Under the pieces are notes generated by a model. That model was not told the DNA's origin, ran no database searches, and saw nothing but the letters and a program-made list of their open reading frames with translations. This document shows positions 42,684 to 50,619 of a stretch of DNA of 64,000 bases, piece by piece (within the stretch, counting starts at the first letter, position 1; every line of letters starts with the position of its first letter). The stretch covers positions 47,483-111,482 of the forward strand of contig CAYNLK010000018.1 of the NCBI GenBank assembly GCA_964398055.1. The letters run 5' to 3'. The translations under genes were made by a program, and so were the position numbers. The stretch is from CAYNLK01 sp964398055. Its GTDB lineage: Bacteria; Chloroflexota; Anaerolineae; 4572-78; J111.

Positions 42684-42870
42684 CTACCGGACACTTTTTT
42701 ATGAAAAGGCCAAATCAGTTATACGGAGGGCGCAGAGGAGGCGCAGAGCTACCCTGAGATACTGAAAAGTGGTATTAATTTAACCCCAAAAACCGTCTTT
42801 CTCATCAATTCTCTGTGAACCTCGGTGAAATCTCTGTGAAACTCTGTGTTCCCCAAAAAGTGTCCGGTAG
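42684..42870. mobile_element. 187-bp MITE-like element with 16-bp terminal inverted repeats
   Basis: The ends CTACCGGACACTTTTT (42684-42699) and AAAAAGTGTCCGGTAG (42855-42870) are perfect inverted repeats. Inside are GGCGCAGAGGAGGCGCAGAG on the left and repeated CTCTGTGAA words on the right. No clear target duplication was found and there is no gene. It occupies most of the gap between the restriction gene and the aminotransferase. Confidence 0.75.
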
Positions 42871-42874
42871 TGAA

Positions 42875-42904
42875 TTGACAACAAAAGTCTATTTTTGTTA
42901 CAAT
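42875..42904 (+). promoter_or_regulatory. Sigma-70-type promoter of the aminotransferase
   Basis: TTGACA (42875-42880), 18-bp spacer, TACAAT (42899-42904). The -10 box overlaps the upstream ATG at 42903, which is strong evidence that translation starts at the GTG at 42945 instead. Confidence 0.75.
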
Positions 42905-42944
42905 GAGATCACTTGACCATAAAATCAAAATCCAGGGGGAAATC

Positions 42945-44057
42945 GTGGCAACTTACACCGATCTAAACACATCTGAGCGAATTCTGTTGGGGCCTGGCCC
43001 CAGTATGGTCCACCCGCGAGTATTGCGAGCGATGGCCCAACCGCTGGTCGGCCACCTGGACCCGGAGTTCCTGAAGGTGATGAATGAAATTCAGGAGCTG
43101 CTCCGTTACGTTTTTCAAACCAACAACCGGTTGACCATCCCCGTCTCCGGCACCGGCAGCGCGGCCATGGAAGCGGCCCTGTGCAACTTTATCGAGCCGG
43201 ACACTGAGGTGATCATTGGGGTGAACGGCTACTTTGGCGAGCGGCTGTGCGATATGGCCGGCCGGTACGGGGCCGTGATTCGGCGGCTGGAGAAACCGTG
43301 GGGGGCCGTTTTCTCGCCCGACGAGATCGAGGCTGCGCTCAAGCAAAAACCGGCCCGGCTGGTCGCCCTGGTCCACGGCGAAACCTCAACCGGGGCTTTG
43401 CAACCCATCGAGGGCATGGCCGAGGTCGTCCATCGTTACGGCGGCCTGCTGCTGATCGACTGTGTGACCTCGCTGGGCGGCGCGCCGGTCAAGATCGACG
43501 AGTGGGGGGTGGATATTGCTTACAGCGGCGCTCAGAAATGTTTGAGCTGCCCGCCGGGCATTTCACCGTTGACCGTCGGCGAACAGGCCCTGGCCGTATT
43601 GCGCCAGCGCCAGAGCAAGGTGGCCAACTGGTACCTGGATTTGACCATGGTCGAGAAATATTGGGGCGACACCCGCACCTACCATCACACCGCCCCTATC
43701 TCGATGAACTATGCTCTGCGCGAGGCTCTGCGGCTGATCCACGAAGAAGGGCTGGAGGCTCGCTGGGCCCGCCACCGCACCCATGCCGAGCTGCTGTGGG
43801 CCGGCCTGGAGGAATTGGGCTTCTCGATGCACGTGCCGCTGGCCCACCGACTGCCGCCGCTAACCACGCCGCGCCTGCCGGCGGGCCTCGACGAGCTGAC
43901 CATCCGCAAACGGCTGCTGGCCGACTACAACATCGAAATCGCCGGCGGGTTGGGCCAGTTGGCCGGGCAGGTCTGGCGAGTCGGGGTGATGGGCTACTCG
44001 TCGCGGCGGGAGAATGTGACCCTGTTGCTGGCTGCGTTGCAAGAGCTGATGAAGTAG
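42945..44057 (+). CDS. Alanine-glyoxylate / serine-pyruvate aminotransferase family protein
   Basis: Fold-type I class V aminotransferase of 370 residues: LLGPGPSMVHPRVLRAM at the N-terminus, VSGTGSAAMEAAL, LVHGETSTGALQP and the PLP lysine in YSGAQKCLSCPPG. Members transfer amino groups from alanine, serine or purine-derived amines to glyoxylate or pyruvate. The GTG at 42945 follows AGGGGGAAATC and lies about 34 bases from the predicted transcription start. The ATG at 42903 overlaps the -10 box and is rejected. It appears to be monocistronic. Confidence 0.9.
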   Translation: MATYTDLNTSERILLGPGPSMVHPRVLRAMAQPLVGHLDPEFLKVMNEIQELLRYVFQTNNRLTIPVSGTGSAAMEAALCNFIEPDTEVIIGVNGYFGERLCDMAGRYGAVIRRLEKPWGAVFSPDEIEAALKQKPARLVALVHGETSTGALQPIEGMAEVVHRYGGLLLIDCVTSLGGAPVKIDEWGVDIAYSGAQKCLSCPPGISPLTVGEQALAVLRQRQSKVANWYLDLTMVEKYWGDTRTYHHTAPISMNYALREALRLIHEEGLEARWARHRTHAELLWAGLEELGFSMHVPLAHRLPPLTTPRLPAGLDELTIRKRLLADYNIEIAGGLGQLAGQVWRVGVMGYSSRRENVTLLLAALQELMK

Positions 44058-44125
44058 AGGAGCGAGGAGCGAATTGTGAATGGTGAATGGTGAATGGTGA
44101 ATGGTAGATGGTGAATGGTGAAGTG
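44058..44125. repeat. 7-nt array (GGTGAAT type) after the aminotransferase gene
   Basis: AGGAGCGAGGAGCGA is followed by seven copies of GGTGAAT/GGTAGAT. The main word equals that inserted in cbiB at 5195-5246. Confidence 0.88.
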
Positions 44126-44163
44126 GTGGTTTAGATTGAACCTTTGCAGCAAGGAGTTTGTCC

Positions 44164-44859
44164 GTGACCCAGGCTACTTTGTATGACGAATGCCCGCTTT
44201 GTAATCAGGGCGCCGTAGTTTTTGACGAAAATAGCCAGATTTACCGGTGCAACCGGTGTGGTCTAGCCCTCAAGAAGCGCTCGTTGCTGGGGGTGTTCAA
44301 GAAAGATCATCTGCAAGTCGTCAGTTTGGGTGAGGGAGATTTCTCGCTGGCGCAACAGAGTTTAGCCAATCTGTCGCTGCCGCCTGACCGGCTCAAGGTG
44401 GTCATTGGAAATGTCTACTCAGACGAGCAGTTAGCGCAAATTGCCGGGGGCGCGCTGGAGGTGATCCGGCCGGTCAGAACGGTTTTGGCCCAGATCATCC
44501 TGGAGCAGTTAAAGGAAACCTGTTATCTGCAGGTGAATGGCCTGCGCCGGGCCAATGGCCAACCGCTGCCAGAGGGAAGCGATTACCGGCCGCAGTGTCC
44601 GGCGCCACGGGCGGGCTTGGAGTGGCAGGATCAGGGCAATCTTTTTGGCACCGACAAACACCTGGTTTTGCCCAGCGACAGCTTTACCTTTATCCGGCTG
44701 GATCGAAAATTGGGCGGGGTGCGGGCCTTTAACGATGGCGTGGGGGTGCAGCGGACCGGCGAGGATTTTGCCACCTACTTTATCGGCTGCTATGCCCACG
44801 AAGCGGCCCTGGCGGCTGCCTTTGTGCTGGGCAAGCTGCCGGCTCTGCGCCAGAAATAG
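44164..44859 (+). CDS. Hypothetical zinc-ribbon protein
   Basis: A 231-residue protein. Residues about 9-36 form a zinc ribbon with CPLC and CNRC knuckles. The remainder is an alpha/beta domain I cannot assign: QQSLANLSLPPDRLKVVIGN, then FIRLDRKLGGVRAFNDGVG, and a hydrophobic C-terminus. The GTG at 44164 follows AAGGAG at 7 bp and is preferred over the TTG at 44158. Flanked by repeats on both sides, it looks monocistronic. No function is proposed. Confidence 0.7.
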   Translation: MTQATLYDECPLCNQGAVVFDENSQIYRCNRCGLALKKRSLLGVFKKDHLQVVSLGEGDFSLAQQSLANLSLPPDRLKVVIGNVYSDEQLAQIAGGALEVIRPVRTVLAQIILEQLKETCYLQVNGLRRANGQPLPEGSDYRPQCPAPRAGLEWQDQGNLFGTDKHLVLPSDSFTFIRLDRKLGGVRAFNDGVGVQRTGEDFATYFIGCYAHEAALAAAFVLGKLPALRQK

Positions 44860-44920
44860 AGTCGATCGGCGGGTTGTCTTGGCCGGACTGGCTGCCTGGT
44901 AGTCTGCCGGAAAGAATTCT

Positions 44921-44976
44921 GGAGTCGAGGCTTCAGCCGGTAATTCAACCCTGGAACCGGCTAAAGCCTCGACTCC
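44921..44976. repeat. Dispersed stem-loop element, GGAGTCGAGGCTTCAGCC family (copy 2)
   Basis: It has the same arms as the copy at 28937-28993, with a different loop (about 20 bp). It lies between the convergent zinc-ribbon and AEC-transporter genes. Confidence 0.8.
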
Positions 44977-45041
44977 AACTGTTCAATATCATTCTGACCC
45001 CTACACATTTTCCGGCTCAGGCCTCCACTCCAGCTCCGCTG

Positions 45042-45950
45042 CTAACCCACCAACAAGATGATAAAAGGCAGGGTCAGCAGGGACAGCAGGGTTGAGAGCA
45101 TAATGATGCCGCTGACCAGTTTGGCATCGCTGTTGAACTCTAGCGCCAGCACCCCGGCCGTTACGGCTGTCGGCATAGCGGCCTGAACCACGGCCACCTG
45201 AGAATTGACCCCTTCCAACCCCAGCCACAAAACCAGCCCCAGCCCAATGGCTGCCCCGCCCAGCAGGCGCACAAAAGAGGCGCCGAACATAATTCGCCAC
45301 CGGCCCTGGAGCGAGACCTGGGAAATCTGGATACCCAACAGCAATAACATCAGTGGAATCGCCAGGCCGCCCAAGATTTGAGCAAACCGGAGCGCCAGCG
45401 GCGGCACCGGGGTATGGGTTAGATTGACCACCAGCCCCAGGATGGCGGCATAAGGCAGGGGGATCTTCAGCATATTGAGCAAAGCCTGCCGGGCCGAGGC
45501 TTTGCCCCAGGAAGCCAAGAAAACGCCCACACTAAAAGAATAGAGGGCAAAAATCACCCCCACGATAATGGCTCGGGCCAATCCGGCCTGGCCAAAGGCA
45601 AACTCATTCAGGGGGACGCCGTAATTGACGCCGTTGATCAGAGCAACCGACAGGACAAAGGCGCTGCTGGTCAAGCGGTCCATGCCCAAGCCCAGGGTGA
45701 TTAGCCAGCCAATGGCCGTGACGATGACCACACACAAAATGGCAAATAGGAATAACTGACTTAACTCGTTTTCATCAATAGCTGAAGTGGCGATGCTATG
45801 GAAGGCCAGGGCCGGGCTGCCGATGTAAACCACAATGGTTGACAGCCCGTTGGTCTCGATTCTTTTCCACTTGTTCAATAGGACCCCTAAACCGGCTACA
45901 AACACAATCGGGGCAATGGTGGTCAAGAGGATGGCGAGGATTTGGGGCAT
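45042..45950 (-). CDS. AEC-family (auxin efflux carrier-like) transporter
   Basis: Membrane protein of 302 residues with about ten hydrophobic segments in two five-helix halves. It opens IAPIVFVAGLGVLLNKW and has YIGSPALAFHSIAT, VNYGVPLNEFAFGQ and PTAVTAGVLALEFNSD, which recall the unwound-helix regions of the family. Bacterial AEC members move malonate, malate or other carboxylates. The substrate here is unknown. It lies 47 bp downstream of the HEAT-repeat gene on the same strand, but an array-like sequence sits between them. Confidence 0.85.
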   Translation of the reverse strand: MPQILAILLTTIAPIVFVAGLGVLLNKWKRIETNGLSTIVVYIGSPALAFHSIATSAIDENELSQLFLFAILCVVIVTAIGWLITLGLGMDRLTSSAFVLSVALINGVNYGVPLNEFAFGQAGLARAIIVGVIFALYSFSVGVFLASWGKASARQALLNMLKIPLPYAAILGLVVNLTHTPVPPLALRFAQILGGLAIPLMLLLLGIQISQVSLQGRWRIMFGASFVRLLGGAAIGLGLVLWLGLEGVNSQVAVVQAAMPTAVTAGVLALEFNSDAKLVSGIIMLSTLLSLLTLPFIILLVG

Positions 45951-45997
45951 AGGGCAGCCTATTGAGGAGGGTTGAATTGAATGGGTTGGTTGATTGG

Positions 45998-47008
45998 TTA
46001 GTTCAGGTACTCGTCTCGATCAGAGGATTCGTTGAAATCGTCCGGGTCATTGAGGTCGTAGAAATCATCAAAATCGTCTTCGGAGAAATCGAACAGGTCA
46101 AATGAGCCGTCAAACAGGTTCAATTCGTCCAGGGCTTCCTCGGCGGCCAGAGCCACGGCCTCGATATCACTGTCAAGGTATTGTTCCAGCGCTTCCCGGG
46201 CCAACGGGCCGCCAATTCGCCCCATCGACCAAATGGCCATCTGCTGCACTTCCACGTCAGGCTCTTCCTCAACCAGGCTCACCAACCGGGGCATAGCCTC
46301 CCTTAATTCCAACTCACCGCAAGCCCGGACCGCTTCAAAACGGATTTCGGTGTTGGGATTGTCCAACTCGGCCAGCACCCGGGGACGCCAGCGGGCGTCG
46401 GCATTGCGGCCCATGGCGAAAATGGCGCTAACCTGCATCTTTTCATCATCATCATAGTAGGCATTCTCGATGATGTCGATGATATTAGCCTCGCCGGAAT
46501 AAGCAATCGCTTCAATCGCCCGCCGCCGCACTTCGGTATCTTCTTGGGGCTGGTGAATGGTCGCCAACAGCGCTTCTTCTACCAGCAAACCTTGAGCCTG
46601 ATCCAGTTCTTCAAGCTCACGCAAGTAGATGAATTTTCCCAGGGCGCTGGCGGCAGTCGCCCGAACCTGGCTGGCCGGATCATGCCGCAGCAAGTGAAGC
46701 AAGGGATTGATCAGGGCGATGGTCTCATTCTCCCACAGTCCATTGATGGCCGAGGCCCGCACCTGGGCGTCTTCGTCGCCCAAACCCAAGAAAAAGACCG
46801 GGTCAAAGGAAACCTCAAAATTGGCCTCACAAATCTCAACCAGCTCTTGCATAATATCCCGGCGACGTTGAGTCGGGATGTTGGGCCAGCCCTGCTGAAA
46901 AATCTGCAAGTCATCTTGATCCAGTCTTGAAAAAATGTACAACTGGCTGGTATGCACCCTTGAGCCAGCGGCGATCTTGGCTAACATCTCTTTGAATGCT
47001 TTGGACAT
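45998..47008 (-). CDS. HEAT-repeat protein with acidic C-terminal tail
   Basis: A 336-residue alpha-solenoid. At least five HEAT-like helix pairs are visible (DEDAQVRASAINGLWENE, DPASQVRATAASALGKF, TEVRRRAIEAIAYSGE, TEIRFEAVRACGELE, VEVQQMAIWSMGRIG). The last 45 residues are almost all Asp, Glu, Phe, Leu and Asn and likely disordered. The role is probably protein-protein contact, with the partner unknown. It is third in an operon after rseP and the zinc-ribbon gene (24-bp gap), which suggests a link to membrane-protein quality control; this is inferred only from position. Confidence 0.8.
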   Translation of the reverse strand: MSKAFKEMLAKIAAGSRVHTSQLYIFSRLDQDDLQIFQQGWPNIPTQRRRDIMQELVEICEANFEVSFDPVFFLGLGDEDAQVRASAINGLWENETIALINPLLHLLRHDPASQVRATAASALGKFIYLRELEELDQAQGLLVEEALLATIHQPQEDTEVRRRAIEAIAYSGEANIIDIIENAYYDDDEKMQVSAIFAMGRNADARWRPRVLAELDNPNTEIRFEAVRACGELELREAMPRLVSLVEEEPDVEVQQMAIWSMGRIGGPLAREALEQYLDSDIEAVALAAEEALDELNLFDGSFDLFDFSEDDFDDFYDLNDPDDFNESSDRDEYLN

Positions 47009-47032
47009 AGTTTCCTGCTCTCCCTATCCCGG

Positions 47033-47899
47033 CTATTGCCACAAAAACACAAGGGGATCGCTCACTTCACTAATTGGGCGACCCACCTGGCTGCCGTTGG
47101 CGTCGGTCACAATCTCCTCAATAAAGACCACCCACTCATATTTTCGGCCGGTGAACTGGTCGGCCAGGCCCCAATATTGATCGGGCGGCACCACCCAAAA
47201 GTTATCTTTCACATTGGTGCCGCCAAAAGCCAGTTGGCCATCCTGTAACCAGGTCATGCGCACGGCGTACCACTCATTCTCCTTGAGCGGGCCCATATCC
47301 CGCCAGCGCAACACCAGCTCTTCCGACCGGCTGTAGACCCGATTCTCTTTGGGGCCTAGCAACACCGGCTTGCCAAAGCGAGGCATCGGGGTCGGCGTAA
47401 TCGTTGGCGTGTCGGTGGCCGTAGGCGCGCCCAGCGGGGTTTGGGTGGGGGTGGGGGTCATGGTGAAAGTGGGGCTGGGCGTGGCCGTGGGCATATTAGT
47501 TGGGGTCACGGTCGGGCTAGGCGTGTCGGTTGGGGTGGGGGTCAAGGTAGCCGTGGCGGTTGGGGTACGGGTGGGGGTCAGCGTGGCCGTCGGCGGATTG
47601 ACGGCCAAAGCGACCTGCTGCGGCGCTGCGGCGATGATCGGCCATAACTGCAAAAAGCCAAAGATTAAACCAACTAAAATCACGCCGCTCAGGCTGACCT
47701 GTAAAACGGGCCAGGGTTTCGGTTCCAACTGAGCGCCGCAATGGGGACAGGTCTGCAAGGTCGCTTTGGCCGGACGACCACAAACCCGGCAGCGGATTTT
47801 CTTGATCTTGGCTGGATTTAACCGGCCGCACTGGGGGCAGATCTTCCAATCTGAATTGACCGGTTCACCACAATTAGGACAGTGAGGCGTGGTTGTCAT
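47033..47899 (-). CDS. Double zinc-ribbon membrane protein with Thr/Pro-rich stalk
   Basis: Protein of 288 residues. Two zinc ribbons (CPNCGEPV, CPQCGRLN, then CRVCGRPA, CPHCGAQL) occupy residues 6-60. One membrane helix (VILVGLIFGFLQLWPII) follows, then an 80-residue stalk of TPT/TAT repeats. The C-terminal beta domain (VLLGPKENRVYSRSEELVLRW) looks like an extracellular Ig- or carbohydrate-type fold. The ATG shares one base with the rseP stop (TAATG), so the two are coupled. The topology implies cytosolic ribbons and an outside domain. Confidence 0.82.
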   Translation of the reverse strand: MTTTPHCPNCGEPVNSDWKICPQCGRLNPAKIKKIRCRVCGRPAKATLQTCPHCGAQLEPKPWPVLQVSLSGVILVGLIFGFLQLWPIIAAAPQQVALAVNPPTATLTPTRTPTATATLTPTPTDTPSPTVTPTNMPTATPSPTFTMTPTPTQTPLGAPTATDTPTITPTPMPRFGKPVLLGPKENRVYSRSEELVLRWRDMGPLKENEWYAVRMTWLQDGQLAFGGTNVKDNFWVVPPDQYWGLADQFTGRKYEWVVFIEEIVTDANGSQVGRPISEVSDPLVFLWQ

Positions 47900-49302
47900 T
47901 AGAAGAAATTGGCCCAATTAATGGTTGGAATTGGCTTACTGATATCATAATAGCTGATCACGATCATCAACATAACCAGCACCGCCAACCCAATAAAGTG
48001 AATGGCCCCCTCCCTTTCCGGTGAAACGCGCTTGCCACGAATAGCCTCGATGATGACAAAGAGGATCCGGCCGCCATCCAGGGCGGGCAACGGCAGCAGA
48101 TTGGTGACCGCCAGGGCCGTACTCAACACCGCGGTCAGCCACAGCACCGGGAACCACCAGTTCAATGAAATGGCTGCCTCAACCGCCGAGCCGGTTTGCT
48201 GGTAAATGCCCACCGGTCCGGTCGGGCGAGCCGCTTCGGCCGGAAAAATATTCCTCAGAATGGCAATTGGCAGATAAAAAGTCAACCCGACGTATTGACC
48301 CGTTTCGGTTACACCCCTGATCAGGGCCTCGGAGGGGGGGTAGTAAACAATCTTGTTATCCTGGCGCTCATAGGCAATTCCAACACCCATGGCCCCCTGG
48401 CCTTCGGGCGGATTGACCCGCGGCGTCAGCGAGGCCAACACTATCTGGCCGTCCCGCTCCAGGCGCAGGGTGATTTCCGTACCCTTGTTCGCTTCGACAT
48501 AAGTAACCAGATCATCGACGTAATTGAACTCTACCCCATCTGCCCCAACGATCACATCACCGGCTTGCACTCCAGCCGTATCAGCCGGGCTATTCGCCAC
48601 CACGTTGGTCACGATTGTTTTAGCCAGAGGAGTCTCTTCACCGGCCAAATTGATGCCCGTAACCGGCTCCGGCACACCCGCCATCGAGGTCAGCATAAAA
48701 AAGAAGACAGCCGTAATCAAATTCATGGTCGAGCCGGCCACTAACACGGCAAAGCGAATTTTTTTGCTTTTGCTGGCAAAGCTGCCCGGCGCAGTGGGGT
48801 CTTCCTCCCCCAACATGCGCACGTAGCCGCCAAAGGGAATCCAGTTGAGGGAGTATTCGGTCGGCCTGGTCAAGGCTTCCACCTTAAACACCGTCCCGCC
48901 CTCGCCCGGCGCCGCTTTGGCATCGGAGGACAATAACCCAAAGAATCTGGCTTCGCTGCCGGTTGACTGCTGGCCGGCGACCTGACCGTCATCTCCTTCG
49001 ACCAACTCCAACCTGGTAACGGCCGGCCGGCCTTTCTCATCAACCGTAGTTTCGGCGCGGACATAGGCGCCCGGCTGAATAAAACGAGGCACCTTCACCT
49101 GGCGGCCAATCACGTACTCCTGACCAGCCAGGGTGATACGGCCCTCTTCTTGCCACACTTTGACCGCCCGCGGCGGAAAACCAATGGCAAATTCCTCCAC
49201 CACAATGCCAGACCGTTTGGCCACAATAAAGTGGCCCAACTCGTGGACAAAAATCAGCAAGCTCAAAATCAATACAAAAGCGATGACCGTAATCAAATCC
49301 AA
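47899..49302 (-). CDS. rseP: Site-2 protease, RseP/M50 family
   Basis: Intramembrane zinc metalloprotease of 467 residues. The first helix has the zinc site LIFVHELGHFIVAKRSG. A PDZ domain follows at about residues 215-290 (SPADTAGVQAGDVIVGADG), and the last part has NLLPLPALDGGRILF with the third ligand. RseP-type enzymes cleave anti-sigma factors or remnant signal peptides. Between HELGH and the NWIPFGGYVRM loop is an insertion longer than in E. coli RseP. The start is TTG at 49302, with GAAAGGG upstream and a promoter at 49347-49375. Confidence 0.92.
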   Translation of the reverse strand: MDLITVIAFVLILSLLIFVHELGHFIVAKRSGIVVEEFAIGFPPRAVKVWQEEGRITLAGQEYVIGRQVKVPRFIQPGAYVRAETTVDEKGRPAVTRLELVEGDDGQVAGQQSTGSEARFFGLLSSDAKAAPGEGGTVFKVEALTRPTEYSLNWIPFGGYVRMLGEEDPTAPGSFASKSKKIRFAVLVAGSTMNLITAVFFFMLTSMAGVPEPVTGINLAGEETPLAKTIVTNVVANSPADTAGVQAGDVIVGADGVEFNYVDDLVTYVEANKGTEITLRLERDGQIVLASLTPRVNPPEGQGAMGVGIAYERQDNKIVYYPPSEALIRGVTETGQYVGLTFYLPIAILRNIFPAEAARPTGPVGIYQQTGSAVEAAISLNWWFPVLWLTAVLSTALAVTNLLPLPALDGGRILFVIIEAIRGKRVSPEREGAIHFIGLAVLVMLMIVISYYDISKPIPTINWANFF

Positions 49303-49346
49303 TTTAGTTAACCCTTTCGTAGAACTAGACCAACAATTGTGTTGAC

Positions 49347-49375
49347 ATTATACCCAACCGCCTGACTCTTGCCAA
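49347..49375 (-). promoter_or_regulatory. Sigma-70-type promoter of the rseP operon
   Basis: Minus strand TTGGCA (49375-49370), 17-bp spacer, TATAAT (49352-49347). The start is predicted near 49340, giving a short 5' leader before the TTG at 49302. Confidence 0.78.
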
Positions 49376-49388
49376 ACCAATCCAGAGC

Positions 49389-50414
49389 CTAACCTACCAG
49401 CCGGGCCGGTCCGCCGGGGCCGCTCGAGAGCACCGTCTGCACCCCCGGCAGACCGCGCGCCCTGGCCTCGACCGCCTCAACCGCAGCCGCCTCACAGATC
49501 AGATGAACGTTAGGTCCGGCATCGATGGTGAAATAGACCGGCAGCCCTTCATTGCGCCACTGCTGGGTTGCCAGGATGAGCGCCAGCGTCGTTGGGGTCC
49601 AGTAATAGAGCGGCGGCCGGCTCGACATCATGACCGCGTGCATGATGACCGCATCCTCTTCGATCACCGGGCCTAGCCCGGCCAGGTCGCGGGCCAGCAG
49701 GGCCGCTCGGCATGCCTCCAGTCGCGCCGCCACACCGGCCAGCCGAGCCGCTTGCAGCGAGCTGGTCCTGGCCAGCGGATGCCCCCCGGATGAACCCACC
49801 TCTTTGTGCTCCTGGCTAACCACTACCACCACATCCCACAAATCCCAGTGCCCGGCCGGGGCAATACTGGCGGCAAAAGAGCTCTCATCGCTGCCGGTGA
49901 CCCACTCGCAAAAACCAGCCGGCACGGAGCGGCTGGCCGAGCCGGAGCCGCGGCGAGCCAGCCGGGATAGAGCTGCTTCGTCCAGCCCAAGGCCGGCTGC
50001 GGCCGCGGCGGCCACACTCAAGGCGGCAAAGGCCGCTGACGAGGAGGCAATGCCCGAACCAACCGGTACATTACTCTCCGACTCGACCCGGGCCGGTGAG
50101 GTCATGCCGGCCAGATGCCGGACCAGATCAAGCGTGGCGCTGACTCGCTGCCGGGCCGGGCCGGTAAAGGTGGTTCCATTGATGATCAGCTCGTCCCCGG
50201 CCAGGCGGTCGTCAAAGGTGACGGTGGTGACGGTCTGTAAATTGCCCAGGTTCATCGACAGGGACGGGTTGGCCGGCAGGCGCAACTCGTCATCCTGGTT
50301 GCCCCAATATTTGATCAGGGCAATGTTGGGATGGGCCAGGGCGGTGGCGGAACGGCTCTGCGCGGCCTGGGCCAGAAGGCGGGCTTGTTCTGATATCTGG
50401 TCAGTTAGATTCAA
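49389..50414 (-). CDS. mvaD: Diphosphomevalonate / phosphomevalonate decarboxylase
   Basis: GHMP-fold decarboxylase of 341 residues: HPNIALIKYWGNQDDELRLP at the N-terminus, the loop VPVGSGIASSSAAFAAL, and SGSASRSVPAGFCEW containing the Arg and Ser region typical of MVD. The downstream DAGPNVHLIC carries the conserved catalytic Asp. It belongs to the mevalonate route to isopentenyl units. In the chloroflexus Roseiflexus a similar protein acts on mevalonate 5-phosphate, so either substrate is possible here. The start is TTG at 50414, 7 bp after AGGGGA. No other mevalonate gene is in the window. Confidence 0.87.
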   Translation of the reverse strand: MNLTDQISEQARLLAQAAQSRSATALAHPNIALIKYWGNQDDELRLPANPSLSMNLGNLQTVTTVTFDDRLAGDELIINGTTFTGPARQRVSATLDLVRHLAGMTSPARVESESNVPVGSGIASSSAAFAALSVAAAAAAGLGLDEAALSRLARRGSGSASRSVPAGFCEWVTGSDESSFAASIAPAGHWDLWDVVVVVSQEHKEVGSSGGHPLARTSSLQAARLAGVAARLEACRAALLARDLAGLGPVIEEDAVIMHAVMMSSRPPLYYWTPTTLALILATQQWRNEGLPVYFTIDAGPNVHLICEAAAVEAVEARARGLPGVQTVLSSGPGGPARLVG

Positions 50415-50456
50415 CGTAATTCCCCTGCAGCACAATAAAACATATAGAATATCTCA

Positions 50457-50520
50457 CCGCAAAGGTCGCCAAGGACGTAAAGATTTCTTTATTTCCTGGC
50501 GTCCTTTGTGCCCTTTGCGG
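50457..50520. repeat. Stem-loop repeat of CCGCAAAGG words
   Basis: CCGCAAAGGTCGCCAAGGAC faces GTCCTTTGTGCCCTTTGCGG around a T-rich loop, giving an imperfect hairpin of about 20 bp. It lies in the gap upstream of mvaD. Confidence 0.65.
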
Positions 50521-50619
50521 TTCGAGTTTTTGTAGGCATATTTATCAACACGTTTCCGGGAGAGCATCAACATTTGGCAACGAAACAAAATTCTAGCACA
50601 GGTCAACCGCCGTTTAAAA

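Noticed and set aside
47349..47732. Val/Gly-rich plus-strand frame of 127 codons
   Set aside because: It is the complement of the Thr/Pro repeat stalk of the zinc-ribbon membrane protein.
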